Source: Calditrichota bacterium (GTDB lineage: Bacteria; CLD3). Taken from it: 64,000 nt of DNA. The stretch spans positions 4,742-68,741 of the forward strand of contig QQUF01000032.1 of NCBI GenBank assembly GCA_008501735.1, given 5' to 3'. The position numbers and the translations under genes are program-made. Positions 26,891-36,234 of this stretch are shown in pieces (position 1 is the stretch's first letter; each line of letters opens with the position of its first letter). The notes below the pieces were generated by a model. That model was not told where the DNA came from. It worked only from the letters and a program-made list of their open reading frames with translations, and made no database searches.

Positions 26891-27434
26891 ACTTGAGTTT
26901 TCCTTTGCGAATCAAAGTAAACATTTGTCCACGATGATGAGCTTCGTGTTCAATTAAGTGATATAGAATCCACTTAATTGAAATTTCCCAAGGCTCTTCT
27001 GCGTTTTTTAGAGTTTTTTTCAAAAGAACGAACCTTTCCAAATCTGAATCTTTTAATCCAAAAATAAAATCTTTGAGTCTGTTTCTAACTTTCTGTAAAC
27101 CATTAAGGTACTCTTCGACTTTTAAAGGTTTTGTAGGAGGTTTCGGATTCTTCTCAGAAGGGTCGAACCAATGATTTTCATAAATTTCTTGTTTTAGTTC
27201 TTTAGGTTGTTCTGTCTCAGAAGCGACTCCAAGCCAAAAGAGTTCTGCTTCTGCAAAGTGAAACAAATAAGCTCCAATTGGATATTCTCCTTCAATTGGT
27301 TCTTGAAAAAGTTGCTCTTTTGTTAAGCCTTCAATTCCTTTGAGTGAAATTTTTCTGACATCTTCGAGCATTCCCCAAATCAAACCAACTTGAGGCTCTA
27401 AAGTTTTTTCGGTTTTTAAATCTTTTTTAGGCAT
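26889..27434 (-). CDS. DinB-family protein
   Basis: 181 residues. Four-helix DinB/YfiT-like fold with the metal-binding histidines suggested by 'YLFHFAEAELFWLG' near residue 60 and 'LIEHEAHHRGQM' near the C-terminus. Members bind a divalent metal and some transfer small thiols; the substrate here is unknown. Isolated gene, convergent with gdhA and divergent from lysC. Confidence 0.85.
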   Translation of the reverse strand: MPKKDLKTEKTLEPQVGLIWGMLEDVRKISLKGIEGLTKEQLFQEPIEGEYPIGAYLFHFAEAELFWLGVASETEQPKELKQEIYENHWFDPSEKNPKPPTKPLKVEEYLNGLQKVRNRLKDFIFGLKDSDLERFVLLKKTLKNAEEPWEISIKWILYHLIEHEAHHRGQMFTLIRKGKLK

Positions 27435-27475
27435 TTTTCCCCATTTTGAATGAAAATTAGACTTGGAATGTAGCG

Positions 27476-27500
27476 AATTTCTTTTTGGTAAAAAGAAATT
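27476..27500. repeat. Short inverted repeat in the DinB-lysC intergenic region
   Basis: AATTTCTTTTT / AAAAAGAAATT with a 3-base centre, followed by TTT. The remainder of 27435-27659 shows no gene and no recognisable lysine riboswitch. Confidence 0.5.
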
Positions 27501-27659
27501 TTTGGTGACAAAAAAATATTTGATAAATAGTTATTTTAATTTAAGTTCCGAATCCGTTTGAGTTATGAAAGTAGAAAAACTTAAGCAATTTTACAAGTAA
27601 TCTACTTTTTCTAGACTACGTATAAAAATCATTTACTCATAATTTTTAGGTAACTCGGA

Positions 27660-29009
27660 ATGAGAGTTCTCAAGTTTGGCGGAACTTCTGTAAAAGATGC
27701 AGAAGCTATGCAAAGGGTTGAAAATATTTTAGAACAGTTTACAGGTAAATTAATTGTTGTTCTTTCTGCGACTTCAGGAACAACAAATATTCTTTTAGAA
27801 ATGTTGACTTTTGCTTCAAAAGGAATTTTGGAAGAAGCACAAAAGTTGAAAAATGAGAGCAAGAAAAGGCATTTTGAGATTATTGAAAAACTTGGATTAA
27901 TGAGTTCTAACTCGTTAATTGAAGAAATAGAGGGAGTCTTTCAAAACCTTGAAAGCCTTTTAAAGGGTGTTTATTACTTACGTGAAACTACTGAAAGAGC
28001 TTCTGATGTTGCAATCTCATTTGGTGAAATAATTTCAACTAAAATATTTACTGAATACTTAAAAGCTAAGAATAAAAAATGTGTTTGGTTTGATGCAAGA
28101 GAGGTAATTATTACTTCAAAGGATTCACAAAATTCACCGAGTTTGGTAAGAATCAAAAATGCTTCTCAATTAAAAATATCGCCTCTTTTTCATGAAAATG
28201 ATTTGATTATCACTCAAGGATTTATTGCAAAAGATGAAAATGAAATCCCAACAACACTTGGAAGAGGTGGAAGCGATTTAACAGCTTCATTACTTGGAAA
28301 TGCACTTGAGGCAGAAGCGATTGAAATTTGGACTGATGTTAGTGGAGTAATGACAGTTGACCCGAGAACCGTTGAGACAGCTTTTGCACAAAAGGAACTT
28401 TCTTTCAAAGAAGCGGCAGAGTTGGCTTACTTTGGTGCAAGAGTTTTGCACCCGAGAACGATTCAACCTGCAATGGATAAAAATATTCCTGTTTGGGTAA
28501 AAAACACTCTTTTGCCGAATGATTTTGGGACTTTGATAACAAATGAAAGCAAAAATATAAAAACCGTTAAAGCAATTGCTTTTAGAAAAAACATTACTGT
28601 TATCACTGTTCAATCAACAGGAATGTTTATGGCTCACGGGTTTCTAGAAAAACTTTTTCAGATATTTTCTAAATATGAAATAGCGATAGATTTAATTTCG
28701 ACATCGGAAATAACAGTTTCACTGACGATTGATGACACTAAAAATCTTGAAAAAGCAAAAATTGAACTTGAAGAACTTGCAAAAGTTAGAGTTATGGAAA
28801 ATCTTTCGATAATTGCACTTGTTGGAGAAGAAATAAAAAATAGCGAAGGTTTTTTGAAAAAAGTTTTTACAGCTTTAGACAAAATTCCTATCGAAATGAT
28901 TAGTTTTGGAGCTTCAAATGTAAACTTGAGCCTTGTTCTTCCAAATGTAAATTTGAATGAAGCAGTGAGAAAACTACATAAAGAATTATTTGAAAAAGAG
29001 GATTTATAA
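27660..29009 (+). CDS. lysC: Aspartate kinase, lysine-sensitive type
   Basis: Phosphorylates aspartate, the first step to lysine, threonine, methionine and meso-diaminopimelate. 449 residues. 'LKFGGTSVKD' at the N-terminus, 'LGRGGSDLTASLLG' in the kinase fold, then two C-terminal ACT domains starting near 'KNITVITVQSTGM' that usually bind lysine. It is one base from lysA, so the pair forms a lysine/cell-wall operon. TTAGGTAACTCGG precedes the start. Confidence 0.95.
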   Translation: MRVLKFGGTSVKDAEAMQRVENILEQFTGKLIVVLSATSGTTNILLEMLTFASKGILEEAQKLKNESKKRHFEIIEKLGLMSSNSLIEEIEGVFQNLESLLKGVYYLRETTERASDVAISFGEIISTKIFTEYLKAKNKKCVWFDAREVIITSKDSQNSPSLVRIKNASQLKISPLFHENDLIITQGFIAKDENEIPTTLGRGGSDLTASLLGNALEAEAIEIWTDVSGVMTVDPRTVETAFAQKELSFKEAAELAYFGARVLHPRTIQPAMDKNIPVWVKNTLLPNDFGTLITNESKNIKTVKAIAFRKNITVITVQSTGMFMAHGFLEKLFQIFSKYEIAIDLISTSEITVSLTIDDTKNLEKAKIELEELAKVRVMENLSIIALVGEEIKNSEGFLKKVFTALDKIPIEMISFGASNVNLSLVLPNVNLNEAVRKLHKELFEKEDL

Positions 29010-29010
29010 A

Positions 29011-30258
29011 ATGATTTTAAGAGATAAAAACAAAAATTTGTTGATTGAAGAAACTCAAATTAGTGAACTTGCAAAGCAATTTGGAACACCGATTTATGCT
29101 TACTCAGAAAAGCAAATTCGCAAAAATATTCAAAGTTTAAAAACTTCACTTTCAAAACATTTTGAGAAATTTCAAATTCTTTATGCTATCAAGGCAAATA
29201 GTAATCCACATATTTTAAGAATTTTTCAAGAAGAAGGTCTAGGAGCTGATTGCAGTTGTGAAGGTGAAATTTTTATTGCTGAAAAACTTGGTTTCTCAAT
29301 GAAAGATTCAATTTACACAGCAAATTATCAACTCGAAGAAGATTTGGCAAGAGCTTCGCAAAAAGGAATTATCTTAAATCTTGATGACTACAACCAACTT
29401 GACGAACTTTGTAAAATCTCAAAACCTGAAATTATTTCTTTTCGGATTAACCCTGGAATAGGAAGAGGTGGTTTTGAAGGAATTGTAACAGGTGGAACAG
29501 ATGCAAAATTTGGTTTCCCGTACGAAGAAACGGAAAAAGCCTACCGTAAAGCCTTAGATTTAGGAATCAAAAGATTTGGAATTCATATGATGACAGGTTC
29601 TAATAATTTAGAACCTTTTTACTTTGCGGAAATCACACAAAAGATTATGACAATTGCAGGAGAATCTCTGTCAAAACTTGGTATTCAACTTGAATTTGTT
29701 GATATCGGAGGTGGCTTTGGAATTCCTTACACAGAAAATGAATCGGAGATTGACTTAGATTTAACTTTCAAACTTACTTCTGACGCTTTTTATGAAGGAG
29801 TGAAAAAATACAGCCTTGGAAATCCAAAGTTGATTGTAGAGCCTGGTAGGTTTTTAGTCGGAAATGCTGGAGTTTTGATTAGTCAAGTAACTCACGTAAA
29901 ACAGACTTACAAAAGATTTGCAGGTTTAGATGCAGGAATGAGTACTTTGCTCAGACCTTCACTTTATGAAGCGTATCATAAAATTTTAATCGACAGAAAA
30001 AGCGAGCAGAATGAGAAGTATTTTCTCACTGGACAAATTTGTGAAAACTCGGATATTCACCCGCAAGAAAGAGAAATGCCAAATTTAGAGCAAGGAGATT
30101 TGGCAGTGATTACAGATGTTGGTGCTTACGGTTTTGTGATGAGTTCTCATTACAACCACAGACCAAAACCTGCTGAAATTTTAGTTTCGGGAAAAAATGT
30201 AAAATTGATTCGTCGTGCTGAAACTCTCGAAGATATTTGGCAGAAAATAGAAGCCTAA
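29011..30258 (+). CDS. lysA: Diaminopimelate decarboxylase
   Basis: Last step of lysine synthesis, PLP-dependent. 415 residues. PLP lysine Lys61 in 'YAIKANSN', 'DIGGGFGIPY', 'EPGRFLVGNAG', and 'CENSDIH' contributing the dimer-active-site cysteine. The chosen ATG has GAGGA at good distance and starts one base after lysC; an earlier in-frame start at 28990 would overlap lysC. Its stop overlaps the convergent RNase HI gene by four bases. Confidence 0.95.
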   Translation: MILRDKNKNLLIEETQISELAKQFGTPIYAYSEKQIRKNIQSLKTSLSKHFEKFQILYAIKANSNPHILRIFQEEGLGADCSCEGEIFIAEKLGFSMKDSIYTANYQLEEDLARASQKGIILNLDDYNQLDELCKISKPEIISFRINPGIGRGGFEGIVTGGTDAKFGFPYEETEKAYRKALDLGIKRFGIHMMTGSNNLEPFYFAEITQKIMTIAGESLSKLGIQLEFVDIGGGFGIPYTENESEIDLDLTFKLTSDAFYEGVKKYSLGNPKLIVEPGRFLVGNAGVLISQVTHVKQTYKRFAGLDAGMSTLLRPSLYEAYHKILIDRKSEQNEKYFLTGQICENSDIHPQEREMPNLEQGDLAVITDVGAYGFVMSSHYNHRPKPAEILVSGKNVKLIRRAETLEDIWQKIEA

Positions 30259-30830
30259 TTTTTATTTGCACCTTCTTTGGAAAGTTTGTCTGCAATAGTG
30301 TTGTATTCTCTTCTCACGTGGCTAACTTTCCAATTGCTAATTTTTGAAAGTTCTGCTTGGATTCGTTTGTTCAAATCCCTCAAATCAGGATTTTTTATTT
30401 TGTAAACTCCGTTAATTTGCTTGACAACAAGCTCGCTGTCTAACTTAAAGTGGCAGTATTTTTCTTTTAAATCCGTTTGAGTCAAGAACTGACAAGCAAT
30501 CAATAAAGCAGAGTACTCTGCAACATTATTCGTTGCCACTCCAAGTGGTTCGGCAATTGAGAAAATCTCTTCTTTGTCAGCAGTTTGTACAAAAACTCCA
30601 GCTCCAGCTTTTCCAGGATTTCCAAGTGAGGCTCCATCAGTGTAAATTTCGATTAAACCCGATTTAGGTACTTCAATGTCAAAATCTGTCTGAATTGGTT
30701 TTGTGCTTGGAAATTTTGCCATAACTCTACTTTTGAGAATTTGCAAATCAGCTTTGTCAATTCCTTGAGCCTCAATTTTGTCCAAATCGACGGCATCAAA
30801 AATTATCTTTAGTTTTTCTTGTGTGTCCAT
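30255..30830 (-). CDS. RNase HI family protein
   Basis: 191 residues, longer than E. coli RNase HI owing to a 55-residue N-terminal extension. The C-terminal RNase H fold keeps the catalytic acids Asp65 ('YTDGASLGNPG'), Glu105 ('NNVAEYSALL'), Asp131 ('FKLDSELV') and Asp181 ('NTIADKL'). It probably cleaves RNA in RNA-DNA hybrids. Read from upstream it follows no close gene, and it lies just before the protease gene's 3' end on the same strand (20 bases). Confidence 0.9.
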   Translation of the reverse strand: MDTQEKLKIIFDAVDLDKIEAQGIDKADLQILKSRVMAKFPSTKPIQTDFDIEVPKSGLIEIYTDGASLGNPGKAGAGVFVQTADKEEIFSIAEPLGVATNNVAEYSALLIACQFLTQTDLKEKYCHFKLDSELVVKQINGVYKIKNPDLRDLNKRIQAELSKISNWKVSHVRREYNTIADKLSKEGANKN

Positions 30831-30850
30831 TTTTGCTTTCTAATTTTGTT

Positions 30851-33712
30851 TTACTTTAATAAAACCATTTTTTGCATTTTGCCGATTTGCGTGTCTGTTT
30901 CAATTCTGTAAAAATAAATTCCGCTTGAAACTTGTTTACCAAAGTCATTAGTTCCATTCCAAATAACAGAGCCTTTTGAATTTACCAACTGAAATTCTTT
31001 CACTTTTTGTCCAAGAACATTAAAAATTAGCAACTTGCCAAATTCGTAATTCGTAATTCGTAATTCGTAATTTATCGTAGTCGTTGGGTTGAATGGGTTT
31101 GGGAAATTTTGACTTAAAATAAAAGTTTCAGGAAGTGCTTCCGATTCTTCGACAAGTCCAAAAATCCCCACTGAATTAGCTTGAGTGATAACTTTTCCAT
31201 TTTCTGCTCGGTAATTTAATTTTAACCAAATTCCATTTCGGAAAATTGCAGGAACAAAGTTTGGCTTTTGCTCAAACATAATCTCTAAGTCATTGACTTC
31301 TTTTGTTGTGGAAACTTCAAAACCTTTTGTGTTTCCAATTTCTCGTTCAAACAAAAATGCTTTTGTGTTCTTCTCGGCTTCAAAATTTGCACTAAAAGTT
31401 TTTGCTTGGTTTGAAACGCTCAAGTTCCCTTTTGACAAAGCGATGTTGTAATTGAATTGAACTGAATCTTGGAATTGTGTCGGAGTTGTTGAGTAGAGTT
31501 CTGTTGCACTTGCTGTTAGTGTGTAAAATCCAGAGGTTGCAAAATTTACGCTTCCAACGTAAGAATTGAGGCTTAATTTATTCCCATTTTCAAAAACGAT
31601 AGGGAAATTTTGATTTTCAGTTTTCAAAGTTCCACTTAGTTCAGAAATTGGATTGTCAGCATAGGCAATTATTTTTAATCCTGTTTGGTCGAATGGATCT
31701 AAAAAAGCATTTACGTTAAAGGCAGTTACAAGGTGTTCGCCGAAAATTTCTGCTGAAACAGAAAAAACCAAATCTCCTTCAAGAGCTTCACCATCAACTT
31801 GAAAATTCTGAATTGGTTGTAATTGTGAATTTGGAATTGCAACCCAACTTTTTCCCTCAAGTGGTAAAGTTCTGTCAACAGCAAAAGACATTGTATTAGT
31901 AACTTGAGACTCAAAAACTGCAAAAAATGGATTGTCAGTTGTAAGGTTCAAAGCTGTTAAATCGAAAGTGTTAAGACCACTTCCAAGATTCACAGAAACA
32001 GATTTAAAAGAACTTCCAACTACAAAATCTCCACTTTGTGTTGGAATTGCATTGTAAAATTTAAGTGTAACATTCGAAGCACTTCCACCCAGAGCCGTTA
32101 TTTTTTTTATTTGAATTGGGTAAGTCGGGTAGTCAACAATAATTCCAGCTTTTGTCATTCCTGCAATCGAAGAACCTTCCGAAGTTCCGTCAGAGGAAGT
32201 GAAAACTAAGTTTGTTGAACCGCCACTTCCGTTAGCGGAGTAAGTAAAATTCCCATCTGAAAAGTTTGTGTTTGTAACTACAATTTTTGTAATGTCGTTC
32301 CCATTTTGGTTGTGGAAGGAAGAAGCGTCATAATCGAAATTCCCGTTTGAAGTTGGGATTTCAACGACTTGCAAATTTGCTCCTGTATGAATTGCAAAAG
32401 CACGTGAGCCATTTTCCCCGTTAAAAATAACGTTCAAATTTTCACCTCCGAGGAATTCAAAACTTTTAGAAGCAAGTGAAGAAAATTGTGAGGTTTTATC
32501 AGAAACTGGTAACCTGTCGTGAGAAGCAAAAGAAACCGAAGAACTTACACTCATTTTGGCATCAGAAACGTCAAGTTTGTAACCAAGTGAATTTGAACTT
32601 TGTCCAATTGCATTTGCCAGACCGAAAAAATTTACTAAATCTGCTAAATCTCCAATTTGTTTTGTGCCTCTCGAAAAGTTGTTGTTTTTGACCAAATTGT
32701 CAAGGGCAGTGATTCCCGAATCTTGAGAAGTTGTTACTTCGATGAATTTTGTTCTGTTGTCGTAACCAATTGTTTCGTAAAGGTAAACACCAAACAAAAG
32801 AACTTTTTCGTAATCAGCAAAATCGTCAAGGTCAAGTCTAAATCTTGTGAGGTTAATGTCATTATTATTTTGAAATTTTGTAACAGTCCTTACAGGATAA
32901 CCACAAATGTAATTACTCAATTCAGAAAAAGATTCATTAAGCCAAAGAGCTTGATTTTTATTTCCATTAAAATTCAAAAGGTGTTGGTATTCGTGAGCAG
33001 CAGTTCCAAGGAAAACATCAAGATTTGAACTTGTGAGTCCTGGGTCAGAATCAAGATAAAGAATATCAGCAAAATTTCCATTTTGTGAAACAAATTGGTC
33101 TGTTGGGGAAAAGTAACCTGCGACAAAACCGTTGTTCCCTGTTGAAGGGTCGAAGGAATCGCGAATGTCGTAAATCAACAAAATCACTTTCCCGTTTCCA
33201 TCAATGTCAGAAGGTGAACCGAAAAATCCTTCTGTGATTTCACGAATTCCTTGAGATGGAAATTCTGGAGTTGAATTCTCAAAAGCATTTTCAACGATAT
33301 TTAATTCCGATTGTGAAATCGAGCCACTTTCTGCATTGTCCACATAAATCAAAAAATGGTCTGTTTCTGCTCTTAAAGTCGCAGTGATTGTCTCAACACC
33401 TGCGTTAGTGTTGAGAACGTTTTTAAAAACTTTAAAGTCCTTTTCCTCTAAGATTACAGAATTTTTTAAGTTTGCTTTTGAAATTGGGATTCGAGGGTTT
33501 GCCAAAGAAAAATGACTTGCATTTGGGTGTCCACAAATCGGAACAGGATTTTCTGCTTTTAGGAAGGTGAAAAAGAGTAGTAGAAAAAAAGTTGTAAGAA
33601 TGGATTCCTGCCTTCTCAAGAATGACAAGCAATTTTTTCTTTCTTTTTCTTTGAGTGTCTTTAGTGTGTTTCGTGGGCTAAAAAAATAACTTCTAAGTTT
33701 CAACGTTTTCAT
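30851..33712 (-). CDS. Secreted M30-like zinc metalloprotease with T9SS sorting domain
   Basis: 953 residues from the ATG at 33712, which overlaps the ftsW end; the longer frame from 33754 is less likely. Zinc-binding 'HEYQH' (240-244) and 'NESFSE' (259-264) fit the M30 (hyicolysin-like) pattern, after 'ADILYLDSDPG'. Beta-rich domains follow, and the last 85 residues are a T9SS sorting domain. The N-region before the hydrophobic signal core is unusually long and contains 'CLSFLRRQES' encoded by a dispersed repeat (33598-33626). The sorting domain carries four heptamer copies. Secreted protein degradation is the likely role. Confidence 0.85.
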   Translation of the reverse strand: MKTLKLRSYFFSPRNTLKTLKEKERKNCLSFLRRQESILTTFFLLLFFTFLKAENPVPICGHPNASHFSLANPRIPISKANLKNSVILEEKDFKVFKNVLNTNAGVETITATLRAETDHFLIYVDNAESGSISQSELNIVENAFENSTPEFPSQGIREITEGFFGSPSDIDGNGKVILLIYDIRDSFDPSTGNNGFVAGYFSPTDQFVSQNGNFADILYLDSDPGLTSSNLDVFLGTAAHEYQHLLNFNGNKNQALWLNESFSELSNYICGYPVRTVTKFQNNNDINLTRFRLDLDDFADYEKVLLFGVYLYETIGYDNRTKFIEVTTSQDSGITALDNLVKNNNFSRGTKQIGDLADLVNFFGLANAIGQSSNSLGYKLDVSDAKMSVSSSVSFASHDRLPVSDKTSQFSSLASKSFEFLGGENLNVIFNGENGSRAFAIHTGANLQVVEIPTSNGNFDYDASSFHNQNGNDITKIVVTNTNFSDGNFTYSANGSGGSTNLVFTSSDGTSEGSSIAGMTKAGIIVDYPTYPIQIKKITALGGSASNVTLKFYNAIPTQSGDFVVGSSFKSVSVNLGSGLNTFDLTALNLTTDNPFFAVFESQVTNTMSFAVDRTLPLEGKSWVAIPNSQLQPIQNFQVDGEALEGDLVFSVSAEIFGEHLVTAFNVNAFLDPFDQTGLKIIAYADNPISELSGTLKTENQNFPIVFENGNKLSLNSYVGSVNFATSGFYTLTASATELYSTTPTQFQDSVQFNYNIALSKGNLSVSNQAKTFSANFEAEKNTKAFLFEREIGNTKGFEVSTTKEVNDLEIMFEQKPNFVPAIFRNGIWLKLNYRAENGKVITQANSVGIFGLVEESEALPETFILSQNFPNPFNPTTTINYELRITNYEFGKLLIFNVLGQKVKEFQLVNSKGSVIWNGTNDFGKQVSSGIYFYRIETDTQIGKMQKMVLLK
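31041..31068 (-). repeat. Heptamer tandem repeat within a second T9SS sorting domain
   Basis: Four exact copies of AATTCGT (complement ACGAATT), encoding 'NYELRITNYE' in the protease sorting domain at the same place as the array in 25066-25093. Confidence 0.92.
33598..33626. repeat. Dispersed repeat encoding the FLRRQES peptide
   Basis: GATTCCTGCCTTCTCAAGAA is a decayed form of the widespread stem-loop element known from many genomes as GTCATTCCTGCGAAGGCAGG. It is read in frame in the signal-peptide region of the protease. Confidence 0.7.
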
Positions 33713-34847
33713 TTTCAAACTCTCTTTCTGTAAGATTTTGCAATTCGAGTGCATTTCCTTGCCTTGAAATATTTAGTAGAATTCCGACTGACCACAGAGT
33801 TAAAACTACTGAAGTTCCACCGTAACTAATAAAAGGTAAAGGAAGTCCTGTCGTTGGTACAAGTCCTGTAACGACCGAAATATTCAAAAAAGCATAAATT
33901 ACAACAGCAACTGTAATTCCTGCTGCTAAGAACTGACCAAAACTGTCAGGGCTTCTTTTTGCGGTTCTCAAACCTCGTGCAAGGAAAATTAGAAATAATA
34001 AAATAACTAAAAATTCACCAATTAAACCAAGTTCCTCTCCAAGAATTGCAAAAATAAAATCTGTGTATTGCTCAGGAAGAAACATTAATTTTTGTTTTGA
34101 CTCACCGATTCCGACTCCTGAGATTCCACCACTTCCAAGTCCGATGTAAGCCTGTTTCATTTGGTAACTCATATTTTCAAAGTCGCTTGCGATGAAATTC
34201 ATTACTCTTTGTTTTCGGTAAGCACTTGTAAAAACTGCTGCAATTCCTGTTGGAATTACAACTGCTGCAAGTGCTAAAAAATGAGTGATTTTGGCTCCAC
34301 CCATATAAAGCATTGTGAAAATTATTAGCCCGATTACTGCTGCCGTTGAAAAATCAGGTTGTAAAAAGATTAGGAATGCAAAAAGTCCGACAACTCCCAG
34401 AGCTGTTCCAAAGCCTTTTTTAATGTCTCTTACTAAAGCTCCTTTTCGGGAAAGAAAATCGGCGAAGTAAATTACCAAAACAAATTTTGCGAGTTCAGAA
34501 GGCATAAAAGAAAAGCCAAAAATGCTAAACCAACGCGAAGCACCTTTGATTTTTAAACCAACAAAAGGAACTAAGATTAAAAGGATTAAACTGAAAATTA
34601 GGAGCAGGACGACGTAGTCTTGATATTTTTTGTAGTCAATTCTCGCAATGATTAACATTCCGACAATCCCGAGGACAATTCTCAAAAAATGTTTTGTAAG
34701 GAATGCGTGGCTTGAACCGAATTTCTCAAAAGCAACAGCACTACTTGCACTAAAAATCATAATTACGCCAATTCCAGAAAGTGCTAAAACTGTCGCAATT
34801 AGCATATTGTCCATTCTACCAACAGGACTTTTGATTAAATCATCCAT
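33693..34847 (-). CDS. ftsW: Cell-division SEDS protein FtsW
   Basis: Septal peptidoglycan glycan polymerase. 384 residues with about ten membrane helices; 'IKGASRWFSIFGFSFMPSEL' and 'ISYGGTSVVLTLWSVGILLNI' are SEDS-family hallmarks. RodA is the alternative, but the position directly after murD in a dcw-type cluster favours FtsW. It overlaps murD by eight bases. Confidence 0.92.
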   Translation of the reverse strand: MDDLIKSPVGRMDNMLIATVLALSGIGVIMIFSASSAVAFEKFGSSHAFLTKHFLRIVLGIVGMLIIARIDYKKYQDYVVLLLIFSLILLILVPFVGLKIKGASRWFSIFGFSFMPSELAKFVLVIYFADFLSRKGALVRDIKKGFGTALGVVGLFAFLIFLQPDFSTAAVIGLIIFTMLYMGGAKITHFLALAAVVIPTGIAAVFTSAYRKQRVMNFIASDFENMSYQMKQAYIGLGSGGISGVGIGESKQKLMFLPEQYTDFIFAILGEELGLIGEFLVILLFLIFLARGLRTAKRSPDSFGQFLAAGITVAVVIYAFLNISVVTGLVPTTGLPLPFISYGGTSVVLTLWSVGILLNISRQGNALELQNLTEREFENENVET

Positions 34848-36216
34848 TTTTTCCGAATTCTTTTACAAGCAATTGAACTTCGTTTTTGAAATCTTTTCCA
34901 CGCATCTCAAAATTTTCATACATATCGAAACTAGAACAAGCTGGTGAGAGCAAAACAATTTCATCTTCACTCGCTAACTCAAATGCTTTTCTGACAGCTT
35001 CGTGCATAGTTTCAACTTTTAAAACTTCGCCTTTTACGTAGCTTCCCAAATCTTTCTTGAGTTTATTAGCGGTTTCACCAAGTAGAATTAAATTTTTTAC
35101 ACGTTTGTTAACGACTTCCTTGAGTCGTTCAAAGTCAACGCCTTTGTCTTTTCCGCCTGCAATCAAGGTTAAAGGTTTGTCGAAACTTCCCAAAGCCCAC
35201 CAAACCGAATCAACATTTGTGGCTTTTGAGTCGTTAATAAATTCGATTCCGTTGATTGTTGCAACACCTTCAAGTCTGTGTTCAACTCCTTTAAATTCTT
35301 TTAGTCCTTCAACTATTTTTTCTTCAGGAATTTCAAAAATTTTTGCGACACTAATCGCTGCTAAAGCATTTAGCAAATTGTGTTCGCCTTTGATTCCGAT
35401 TTCGTTTTTGTTGCAGAAAAGTCTTTTTTGATTGTCAGTACTGATTGCAACGTTGTCCTCAACAACCATCAAACCATCAACGAGATTTTGCCTTGAAGAA
35501 AATGGAACTTTTTTTGCAACGGTTTCCAAAGCAGCTTGTGCGACAATTGAGTCGTCAAAATTGTAAATGAAAAAGTCGTCTTCGTCCAAATTTTTGAAAA
35601 TCTGTTTTTTAGCTTTTACGTAATCGATAAAACTTGCGTAACGATCTAAGTGGTCAGGAGTCAAATTTAAAAGCATTGCGACTTTTGGTTTAAACTTAGC
35701 AATTCTTTCAAGTTGGAAAGAGCTTACTTCGATTATTGCAACACCTTTACGGCGGACTTTGTGAACAACTTCTGAAAATGCCAAACCGATGTTGCCTGCG
35801 ACAACACAAGGGATTTCCGCTTTTTCGAAGATTTTACCAAGCATTGAAGTTGTAGTTGTTTTTCCGTTTGAACCTGTAATTGCGACAATTGGTGCTTCAC
35901 AAAATTGAGAAGCAATTTCAATTTCACTGTAAAGAGGAATTCCCTTTTTTAAGGCTTTTTGTAGGATTTGAATTTTGTCTGGAATCCCTGGACTAACAAC
36001 GATAAAATCCGATTCAAGAACTTTGTCAGTGTGTCCACCAAACTCGTAATTTATTCCTTCAATTTCAAAAACTCTTTTTTCGCCTTCGAAATTTTTATCA
36101 GATTGTAACTCGCTGACAAGCACTTCTGCATTAGCATTTCTTAGCAATTTTGCAACAGCGATTCCGCTTCTTGCACAACCGAGAACAGTAATTTTTTTAT
36201 CTGTAAAATCTTGCAT
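34840..36216 (-). CDS. murD: UDP-N-acetylmuramoyl-L-alanine--D-glutamate ligase
   Basis: Adds D-glutamate to UDP-MurNAc-L-Ala in the cytoplasm. 458 residues. Rossmann N-terminus 'VLGCARSGIAVAKLL', Mur ligase ATP loop 'ITGSNGKTTTTSMLG', and 'NDSKATN' in the centre. GAGGA seven bases before the start. Sits between mraY (18 bases upstream) and ftsW (overlapping). Confidence 0.96.
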   Translation of the reverse strand: MQDFTDKKITVLGCARSGIAVAKLLRNANAEVLVSELQSDKNFEGEKRVFEIEGINYEFGGHTDKVLESDFIVVSPGIPDKIQILQKALKKGIPLYSEIEIASQFCEAPIVAITGSNGKTTTTSMLGKIFEKAEIPCVVAGNIGLAFSEVVHKVRRKGVAIIEVSSFQLERIAKFKPKVAMLLNLTPDHLDRYASFIDYVKAKKQIFKNLDEDDFFIYNFDDSIVAQAALETVAKKVPFSSRQNLVDGLMVVEDNVAISTDNQKRLFCNKNEIGIKGEHNLLNALAAISVAKIFEIPEEKIVEGLKEFKGVEHRLEGVATINGIEFINDSKATNVDSVWWALGSFDKPLTLIAGGKDKGVDFERLKEVVNKRVKNLILLGETANKLKKDLGSYVKGEVLKVETMHEAVRKAFELASEDEIVLLSPACSSFDMYENFEMRGKDFKNEVQLLVKEFGKNG

Positions 36217-36234
36217 TTATTCCTCTAAAATTTT

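Noticed and set aside
27535-27659. A lysine riboswitch before lysC
   Set aside because: The conserved core elements of the lysine riboswitch are not recognisable in the 125 bases upstream; the shared TTTTTAGGTAA box is too short.
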